Below the pieces are notes generated by a model. That model ran no database searches. It worked only from the letters and a program-made list of their open reading frames with translations, and was not told the DNA's origin. The position numbers and the translations under genes are program-made. Of a stretch of DNA of 64,000 nucleotides, positions 58,953 through 64,000 are shown piece after piece (the stretch's first letter is position 1; the number at the start of each line of letters is the position of its first letter). Origin of the DNA: CAZHRC01 sp964533865 (GTDB taxonomy: Bacteria; Bacillota; Clostridia; Tissierellales; Peptoniphilaceae); NCBI GenBank assembly GCA_964533865.1, contig CAZHRC010000001.1, positions 62,001-126,000 of the forward strand, given 5' to 3'.

Positions 58953-58961
58953 TGGTATAAT
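58953..58961 (+). promoter_or_regulatory. Extended -10 promoter of hflX
   Basis: TGGTATAAT, -10 at 58956-58961. The start codon ATG 58981 follows 19 nt later, leaving a very short leader. Confidence 0.6.
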
Positions 58962-58980
58962 AGACCCTAGGGTGATTATT

Positions 58981-60264
58981 ATGACAAAAGACAAAGAAAA
59001 AGTACTACTTGTAACCGTACTACTCGATAAAGATAAGGAAAAGCAGGCTTACAAAATGCTCGAACTTCAAGAGTTAGTGCGTTCGGCAGGGGCTGAAATT
59101 TTTGGAGAAATCCTTCAAATCCGTCATCGGATCGATCCCACCACCTATATTGGCAAAGGGAAAGTTGAAGAAATTAAAGAGGCTGTCGAAAACAATGAAC
59201 TCGATGGCGTGGTGTTTAACAATGAATTGACCGGCTCTCAAATGCGTAACTTGGAAGAGGCTATTGGTTGCAAAATCGTGGACCGAACAGGTTTGATACT
59301 CGACATTTTCGCCACTCGCGCCAAGTCCAATGAAGGGAAAGTGCAAGTTAAGTTGGCACAACTTCAATATCGTCTTCCAAGATTGGTTGGGATGCGAAAA
59401 TACCTTTCTCGTGAAGGGGCAGGCATCGGCACTAGAGGACCTGGAGAGCAAAAATTAGAAACGGACCGACGTACGATATTGCGAGAAATCGATCAAGCGA
59501 AAAGACAGCTCGAAGAGTTAAGCGCCACCCGCGAAACGACAAGAAAACAGCGAACAAAATCCTCCTTGCCAGTGGTGGCCCTCGTCGGTTATACTAACGT
59601 AGGCAAATCTACAATCATGAACGGCATTTTGGAGCAATCGGGGACCACCGATAAGTATGTCTATGCTGANNNNNNNNNNGACGACCGGTTATTTGCAACG
59701 CTGGATCCCGCTCTGCGCGGTTTTCAACTTCCCGGAGGGTATAAGGCAATCCTATCGGATACAGTAGGCTTTGTATCCGACATACCCACGAGTTTAATCG
59801 ATGCGTTTCGCAGTACGTTAGAAGAAGTCAAATATGCAGACCTTATCGTTCACGTCCTCGATGCCACCTCAACGGATATCCAAGAGCAGGCAGCTGTGAC
59901 AAATAACGTGTTCACCGAACTCGACGTAGTGGATATTCCGATACTAACTGTGTTTAATAAAGTGGATTTGTGTACGGAACCCACTTTCCACACCCAGGCA
60001 ACCGAGAACTCAATAGAGATCAGTGCATTGAAAAGCCAGGACATCAATCGACTCCTCGAGCGGATCGAAGAGCTACTCTATGGTGAAGACTTAGAGGTTG
60101 AAGTGCATCTGCCCTACGCTGCGCTCGACAAAATGACATGGATGATCGAAGCGTTGCATTTGAAGTTGTCTCACTATGATGACTCCGGCGCTGTATTGAT
60201 TGGTCGAGTGGCAAGTTCTTGGCTACCGCAGATTAAACCCTATATCGTAGAGGGGAACTCATGA
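58981..60264 (+). CDS. hflX: GTPase HflX (contains an assembly gap)
   Basis: HflX is a ribosome-binding GTPase that splits stalled 70S ribosomes after stress. The protein has about 427 residues as given. The N-terminal HflX domain (GKGKVEEIKEAV; QMRNLEEAIGCKIVDRTGLILDIFATRA), the segment GIGTRGPGEQKLETDRR, and the G domain (GYTNVGKSTIMNGIL, DTVGFVSDIP, NKVDL) are clear. Ten N (59670-59679) fall between VYA and DDRLFATLD. In relatives these parts are joined almost directly, so the true gap is probably one or a few bases. ATG 58981 after AGGGTG is preferred to GTG 58972. Confidence 0.93.
   Translation: MTKDKEKVLLVTVLLDKDKEKQAYKMLELQELVRSAGAEIFGEILQIRHRIDPTTYIGKGKVEEIKEAVENNELDGVVFNNELTGSQMRNLEEAIGCKIVDRTGLILDIFATRAKSNEGKVQVKLAQLQYRLPRLVGMRKYLSREGAGIGTRGPGEQKLETDRRTILREIDQAKRQLEELSATRETTRKQRTKSSLPVVALVGYTNVGKSTIMNGILEQSGTTDKYVYAXXXXDDRLFATLDPALRGFQLPGGYKAILSDTVGFVSDIPTSLIDAFRSTLEEVKYADLIVHVLDATSTDIQEQAAVTNNVFTELDVVDIPILTVFNKVDLCTEPTFHTQATENSIEISALKSQDINRLLERIEELLYGEDLEVEVHLPYAALDKMTWMIEALHLKLSHYDDSGAVLIGRVASSWLPQIKPYIVEGNS
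59670..59679. other. Assembly gap (10 N) inside hflX
   Basis: Ten N in the G domain of hflX, flanked by GCTGA and GACGACC. The frame is preserved as printed, but the four unknown residues are extra compared with the family. Confidence 0.9.
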
Positions 60265-60920
60265 AAGATTTTAATACCGTACTCAAAGAAGGCGTATACC
60301 GTTACGACATCGAGCGGTCAAAATTTATCGCCACCATCGTGCCAGTAGATACTGAGGAACGCGCAAAGGCCATCATCGAAGCGACCAATAAAGCATACTG
60401 GGACGCGACCCATACTTGCACGGCCTACATTATCGGGGAAGACAAGATGACTCAAAGGTTTAACGACGATGGCGAACCCCAGGGCACGGCGGGAATACCC
60501 ATGTTGGAAGTCTTGAAAAAAGCCGACTTAACCAACGTGTTAGCGATGGTGACTCGGTATTTTGGTGGTATAAAACTGGGCGCGAATGGGTTGGTACGCG
60601 CCTATTCACAAGGGGTATCCGAGGGGATCCACATGGCGGAAATCGTGGCTAATCAGGTCTATTATGACTGCATGGTCGATGTGGACTACGGCTACTATGG
60701 CGCCATGGAGTATTATTTAAAAGAAAAGGCCATTAATATTTTGGATATCACCTATGCAGACCATGTGGGGATTCGACTGTTAATACATCCTTCTCAATGG
60801 GAAATTTTTTTGGAAGATGTGGCAAACAAAACAAACGGCTCCTCTGAAGTTGTAAAAGTTGCGAACCAGAGAGCCCTTACCAAAGACGGAATACTGATTC
60901 GAGTGGTCAGTGAAGCTTAA
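60261..60920 (+). CDS. YigZ/IMPACT family protein
   Basis: The 219 residues have the UPF0029/IMPACT N-terminal domain: SKFIATIVPVDTEERAKAII, the conserved ATHTCTAYIIG, NDDGEPQGTAGIPMLEVL, MVTRYFGGIKLGANGLVRAYS. A smaller C-terminal EF-G-like domain follows. Relatives are linked to translation, but a precise activity is not assigned. ATG 60261 overlaps hflX by 4 nt (ATGA), so they are coupled. Confidence 0.9.
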   Translation: MKDFNTVLKEGVYRYDIERSKFIATIVPVDTEERAKAIIEATNKAYWDATHTCTAYIIGEDKMTQRFNDDGEPQGTAGIPMLEVLKKADLTNVLAMVTRYFGGIKLGANGLVRAYSQGVSEGIHMAEIVANQVYYDCMVDVDYGYYGAMEYYLKEKAINILDITYADHVGIRLLIHPSQWEIFLEDVANKTNGSSEVVKVANQRALTKDGILIRVVSEA

Positions 60921-60944
60921 TCATCACTAAACAAGGAGAGAGTT

Positions 60945-61685
60945 ATGGCAGGACACAATAAATGGAGTTCGATAAAAAATAAAAAAGGCAAAGAAGACGC
61001 TAAGCGTGGGAAAATATTTACGAAACTTGGACGCACGATTTCAGTTGCTGTTCGTGAAGGGGGAGCCGATCCCAACTACAATCCCGCTCTGAAAGCAGCC
61101 ATCGAAAAAGCGAAAGCTGAAAACATGCCCAATGACAACATCGATCGGGCGATAAAAAAAGCATCTGGCGATGGAGACGATGTGATATACGAAGAGATCC
61201 TTTACGAGGGATATGGTCCAGAAGGCGTGGCGGTTATGGTCACTTGCCTCACGGACAACAGAAATCGAACAGCTGCCGATGTACGACACGCTTTTGACAA
61301 GTACGGTGGGAATCTAGGGCAAACAGGTTCTGTAGCCTACTTATTTAATCGCAAAGGACTGTTGTTGTTAGAAAAAGGGGATATCGATGAAGAAACGTTG
61401 ATGATGGATGCTTTGGATGCTGGCGCAGAGGACTTTATCGCCGAGGTAGAGTACTTCGAAATCACCACGGCCATCGATCAATTTGCTGCGGTGCGCGATG
61501 GTCTATTGGAAAAAGGCTATCATTTTGACACTGCCGATTTGGTTTACCTACCGGTGACCGAAACCGTCATTGCCGATGAAGCAAACAACCGACAAATGCA
61601 TAAGATGATCGATATCCTAGAAGACAATGACGACGTTCAATCGGTCTATCACAACTGGCTGATGCCTGAAGACAATGACAACTAA
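60945..61685 (+). CDS. YebC/TACO1-family protein (translation/transcription factor)
   Basis: The 246 residues begin MAGHNKWSSIKNKKGKEDAKRGKIF, then ISVAVREGGADPNYNPALKAAIEKAKAENMPNDNIDRAIKKASG, DNRNRTAADVRHAFDKYGGNLGQTGSVAYLF and DALDAGAEDF: standard YebC. Family members have been described both as DNA-binding regulators and as translation factors helping proline-rich sequences. AAGGAGAGAG precedes the ATG. The end overlaps the Lit-like gene by 11 nt. Confidence 0.95.
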   Translation: MAGHNKWSSIKNKKGKEDAKRGKIFTKLGRTISVAVREGGADPNYNPALKAAIEKAKAENMPNDNIDRAIKKASGDGDDVIYEEILYEGYGPEGVAVMVTCLTDNRNRTAADVRHAFDKYGGNLGQTGSVAYLFNRKGLLLLEKGDIDEETLMMDALDAGAEDFIAEVEYFEITTAIDQFAAVRDGLLEKGYHFDTADLVYLPVTETVIADEANNRQMHKMIDILEDNDDVQSVYHNWLMPEDNDN

Positions 61686-62346
61686 AAAAGGGTTCACTCC
61701 CATCGTTGCTCTATTGAGCGTATTGATTCCCCTTGTGATTTTGTTGAGCGCGATGGAGATCTGTACCTATGACAGGGGTTTTTTCAAGGCTTTTCAACGG
61801 AAAAATCACATCGATCTCGCTACAGGTAAGTCTTATGAGGAACTCAACGTCATTACGGACGACTTGCTGACTTATATCGCCACAGGGGATAGAACCTTGG
61901 TCGAACGTCACTTCAATCTAAAGGAAGTGACCCATATGGTGGATGTTTATAACTTGTATGATAAGGGCACTGGGATTCGCAATGTAGCGCTGGTGATTAT
62001 CGGCCTTGGCATTGCGATTTATTTATGGAAGTTTGGCAATGTTTTTCAGTTGGCCAATCGATTAGCCAAAGGGTTTGTTTGGATTTGGGGTGTGATTGGC
62101 GTCTTTGGCCTGTTGATTCTGATGGATTTTACAAAATATTTTACTATGTTTCACGAAGTCTTTTTTGACAACGATCTTTGGATACTTGATCCACGGACGG
62201 ATTTGATGATACAAATGCTTCCAGAGCATTTCTTCTCGACTATCGTCATAAGAATCGCAACGATGACAGGAGTTGTTTTTTTAGTTTGCCACATCCTGTG
62301 TTTTGTGTTGGGACGTTGCAACAGTAAAAGGAGTTTACAACAATGA
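61675..62346 (+). CDS. lit: Lit-like lipoprotein intramolecular transacylase (DUF1461/TIGR01906 family)
   Basis: This membrane protein has 223 residues and about five helices: TM1 (about 8-28), TM2 (103-120), TM3 (133-152) and TM4 (185-213). The family motifs are EVTHMVDVYNLY (His87) and FHEVFFDNDLWILDPRTDLMIQMLPEHFF (His160). Two His at nearly these positions are needed in Bacillus cereus Lit, which moves an acyl chain from the lipoprotein diacylglycerol to the N-terminal Cys, giving lyso-lipoprotein. ATG overlaps the yebC end, and the 3' end overlaps lgt by 4 nt. The lgt context supports a lipoprotein role. Confidence 0.75.
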   Translation: MTTKKGFTPIVALLSVLIPLVILLSAMEICTYDRGFFKAFQRKNHIDLATGKSYEELNVITDDLLTYIATGDRTLVERHFNLKEVTHMVDVYNLYDKGTGIRNVALVIIGLGIAIYLWKFGNVFQLANRLAKGFVWIWGVIGVFGLLILMDFTKYFTMFHEVFFDNDLWILDPRTDLMIQMLPEHFFSTIVIRIATMTGVVFLVCHILCFVLGRCNSKRSLQQ

Positions 62347-63113
62347 CAGCAACTATAGATAGAGTCGCGTTTACCGTGTTCGGTATTGAAATATACTGGT
62401 ATTCGATATTAATTATTATAGGGATTGTGGTGGGCATGTACTTTGCACAAAAGAAAGCCACTGCCAAAGGCTACTCCCCTGATTTAATCGCAGACATTAT
62501 GATGGTCGCGCTGCCTGCTGCAATAGTCGGTGCGCGTTTGTACTTCGTGGCGTTTGAATGGGAAAACTACCGCCACGATTTTATGGCTATCATTAATGTC
62601 AGGAGTGGGGGCCTTGCCATCCACGGAGGGTTATTGGGAGCAGTAGCAGCCACCTATATTTTCTCTAAGGTCAAAAAGATCCCCTTTATGGAAATTACCG
62701 ATTTTTTCTTCCCCAGTGTGGCGTTGGGTCAAGCGATTGGTCGTTGGGGGAATTTTATCAATCAAGAGGCTCATGGTGGCCCGACGGATTTGCCATGGGG
62801 GATAATAGTAGAGGGTCAAAAAGTCCATCCCGCTTTTTTATACGAGTCCATTGGTGACTTTTTGATCTTTTTGTTTTTGAATCACTATTACCATCATTAT
62901 AAACGTGAAGATGGTGAAGTCTTTGCGCTCTATCTTGTTTTGTACGGGATTCTTCGCTTTTTTGTCGAGAGTGTACGCACGGACAGTCTCATGGTTCTTG
63001 GTGTGCGCACAGCACAACTCGTGAGTATTGTTGGGATTCTTGTTGGGGTTGTCATGTACATCTATTTAAGAAATCGATCATCCCATCAGCAGGATAAAAA
63101 AATAAAAAAATAA
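62343..63113 (+). CDS. lgt: Prolipoprotein diacylglyceryl transferase
   Basis: Lgt transfers diacylglycerol from phosphatidylglycerol to the lipobox Cys. The 256 residues have seven predicted helices and the signature GRWGNFINQEAHGG, with VRSGGLAIHGGLLGAV, HPAFLYES and ILRFFVESVRTDS. ATG 62343 overlaps the Lit-like gene (ATGA). Bacterial lgt is often in an hprK-lgt operon in Bacillus; here its partner is the Lit-like gene. A strong terminator follows. Confidence 0.96.
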   Translation: MTATIDRVAFTVFGIEIYWYSILIIIGIVVGMYFAQKKATAKGYSPDLIADIMMVALPAAIVGARLYFVAFEWENYRHDFMAIINVRSGGLAIHGGLLGAVAATYIFSKVKKIPFMEITDFFFPSVALGQAIGRWGNFINQEAHGGPTDLPWGIIVEGQKVHPAFLYESIGDFLIFLFLNHYYHHYKREDGEVFALYLVLYGILRFFVESVRTDSLMVLGVRTAQLVSIVGILVGVVMYIYLRNRSSHQQDKKIKK

Positions 63114-63160
63114 AATATGTGATAGAAAAAAGTAAATTAGCTTTTTAAAGGTTGATCTAT

Positions 63161-63199
63161 CGCCCTTTTTGCGCAAGAAACGCAAAAAGGGCGTTTTTT
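63161..63199 (+). terminator. Terminator after lgt
   Basis: CGCCCTTTTTGCG (63161-63173) pairs with CGCAAAAAGGGCG (63181-63193), 13 bp perfect, loop of 7, then six T's. Confidence 0.95.
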
Positions 63200-63226
63200 G
63201 CGCCTACTTTTATGGAGGATATGGGA

Positions 63227-63255
63227 TTGTCAAACCAAAAAATATAGGGTAAAAT
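63227..63255 (+). promoter_or_regulatory. Promoter of the mraZ-rsmH division/cell-wall operon
   Basis: TTGTCA (63227-63232), 17-nt spacer, TAAAAT (63250-63255). The MraZ-type repeats begin at the -10 box. Confidence 0.75.
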
Positions 63256-63290
63256 GGTTCTAAGTGGAGCAAAGTGGTACAAAGTGGGAG
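63251..63290 (+). promoter_or_regulatory. MraZ operator: four 10-bp direct repeats
   Basis: AAAATGG (63251), TAAGTGG (63261), AAAGTGG (63271) and AAAGTGG (63281) recur at an exact 10-bp pitch, each followed by a 3-nt variable spacer. This fits described MraZ sites (AAAGTG-type or TGGGN-type direct repeats). The array covers the -10 box and probable start point. Confidence 0.75.
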
Positions 63291-63309
63291 AAAAGGAGTT
63301 GAACCGTTT

Positions 63310-63741
63310 ATGTTCATTGGGGAATATCAACATACGGTCGATACGAAGGGCAGGGTGATCATGCCTGCCAAATTCCGTGAGGAATTAGGAGACTCTTTTT
63401 TTATCACGAAGGGAATGGAACGCTGTTTATTTGTTTATTCAATCGACGAGTGGGAAAAACTCGATGAGAAAATCAGCAATCTCAAGCTGACGATGAAAGA
63501 AGCGAGAGGATTTTCACGTTTGTTCTATTCTGGTGCTATGGACACTACGCTGGATCGACAAGGAAGGGTACTATTGCCCCCAAACTTGCGAGAGTATGCC
63601 AATATTGAAAAGGATGTCGTCATCATCGGTGTGTCTTCGCGCATTGAGATTTGGTCCAAGGACGCGTGGGATGCGTACAATGACGATGATTTTCTCGATT
63701 ATGAAACGCTGACGGAAAAAATGGAAGATTTAGATCTATGA
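63310..63741 (+). CDS. mraZ: Division/cell wall cluster transcriptional repressor MraZ
   Basis: MraZ is an AbrB-like DNA-binding protein that represses its own cluster. The 143 residues start MFIGEYQHTVDTKGRVIMPAKFREELG and have the second half-motif GAMDTTLDRQGRVLLPPNLREYA, the DxKGR/DxQGR duplicate typical of MraZ. ATG 63310 follows AAAGGAG. In-frame starts upstream (63274) would lie in the operator repeats. It is followed by rsmH, as in nearly all bacteria with mraZ. Confidence 0.97.
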   Translation: MFIGEYQHTVDTKGRVIMPAKFREELGDSFFITKGMERCLFVYSIDEWEKLDEKISNLKLTMKEARGFSRLFYSGAMDTTLDRQGRVLLPPNLREYANIEKDVVIIGVSSRIEIWSKDAWDAYNDDDFLDYETLTEKMEDLDL

Positions 63742-63749
63742 GGTGAACT

Positions 63750-64000
63750 ATGAAATTTGATCACAAGTCAGTCCTTCTACAAGAATCTATCGAGGGGCTC
63801 GATATTAAGGCCAATGGGATTTATGTAGATTGTACAACGGGCGGCGGGGGGCATTCCCTCGAAATTGCCAAACGACTTGAGACTGGACGCCTCATCTGCA
63901 TCGATCAAGATCAAGAAGCTCTTGATCACGCCTCCCAAGTATTAGAGGCACATGGGGAAAAAGTGATTTTTATCAAGTCGAATTTTTCTGAGATCGATGT
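63750..64000 (+). CDS. rsmH: 16S rRNA (cytosine-1402-N4)-methyltransferase (3' end outside window)
   Basis: RsmH (MraW) methylates N4 of C1402 in the 16S P site. The visible 83 residues start MKFDHKSVLLQESIEGLDI and carry the SAM motif VDCTTGGGGHSLEIAKRL, then CIDQDQEALDHA and FIKSNFSEID, all typical. GAGGTGAAC precedes the ATG, 8 nt after the mraZ stop. The gene runs off the right edge of the window. Confidence 0.95.
   Translation, partial: MKFDHKSVLLQESIEGLDIKANGIYVDCTTGGGGHSLEIAKRLETGRLICIDQDQEALDHASQVLEAHGEKVIFIKSNFSEID

Noticed and set aside
63121..63200. Long inverted repeat considered as a mobile element end
   Set aside because: The 13-bp stem with six T's directly after lgt is an ordinary terminator; there is no transposase or target duplication.

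Overview
The window looks like a chromosomal segment of a low-to-moderate GC Firmicute of class Clostridia. Evidence: near-complete Bacillus/Clostridium-type gene order (comEC-holA-rpsT-lepA-hemW-hrcA-grpE-dnaK-dnaJ-prmA-rsmE-mtaB-rpsU; nfeD-floA-phoH-ybeY-dgkA-era-recO-glyQS-dgt-dnaG-sigA-trmK; efp-asp23-nusB-xseAB-ispA-tlyA-argR-recN; scpAB-rluB-cmk-plsC-ispH/rpsA; lgt and mraZ-rsmH), tetrameric glycyl-tRNA synthetase, the IspH-ribosomal protein S1 fusion, the DgkA-PAP2 fusion, strong AGGAGG-type ribosome sites, and CIRCE/HrcA control of the chaperones. Genus cannot be fixed from this sequence; a non-sporulating lineage such as Fusibacter or its relatives is a guess only.

Layout. 1-4.9 kb: tail of a response regulator, a degenerate AlaX-like protein on the minus strand, comEC-holA, rpsT on minus. 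5-8.6 kb: lepB, lepA, hemW. 8.6-13.4 kb: heat-shock operon behind one perfect and one degenerate CIRCE. 13.4-16.9 kb: RNA-modification genes, hinT, rpsU. 17-20 kb: nfeD-floA membrane-microdomain operon behind an unexplained nested inverted-repeat leader. 20-27 kb: phoH to glyS. 27-33.4 kb: ppsR, dgt, dnaG-sigA, trmK, nif3. 33.4-36.6 kb: RNase P RNA (with a 10-N gap) and a small accessory block: a secreted NlpC/P60 protein with a WalR-like operator array, an ACT-like small protein and a ferritin. 36.7-47.4 kb: efp to mnmM. 47.4-52.1 kb: baiN-like flavoprotein, cmk, plsC, ispH-rpsA. 52.1-58.8 kb, mostly minus: aminotransferase, two-component system, penicillin-binding protein 1A, with one unknown plus-strand gene. 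59-64 kb: hflX (with a second 10-N gap), IMPACT/YigZ, YebC, a Lit-like lipoprotein transacylase next to lgt, then mraZ-rsmH, which opens the division/cell-wall cluster and runs off the window end.

How the genes work together. Most are housekeeping: translation and RNA modification, replication and repair (holA, dnaG, recO, recN, xseAB), protein folding, isoprenoid and undecaprenyl lipid metabolism (ispA, ispH, dgkA-PAP2, plsC) and envelope biogenesis (pbp1A, NlpC/P60, lepB, lit/lgt, mraZ). There are no insertion sequences, prophage genes, CRISPR arrays, tRNA or rRNA genes that I can see.

Most notable points: (i) at every place where the conserved gene order normally carries sporulation genes (gpr, spoIIP, yqfC, yqfD, spoIVB, spo0A) those genes are absent; (ii) the AlaX-like protein has lost all four zinc-ligand positions; (iii) a tandem pair of CIRCE-type repeats brackets the hrcA promoter; (iv) four WalR-like half-sites lie at an exact 11-bp pitch before the NlpC/P60 gene; (v) a Lit-like gene overlaps lgt; (vi) a nested inverted repeat precedes nfeD-floA. 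I found no clear new defence or mobile system here.
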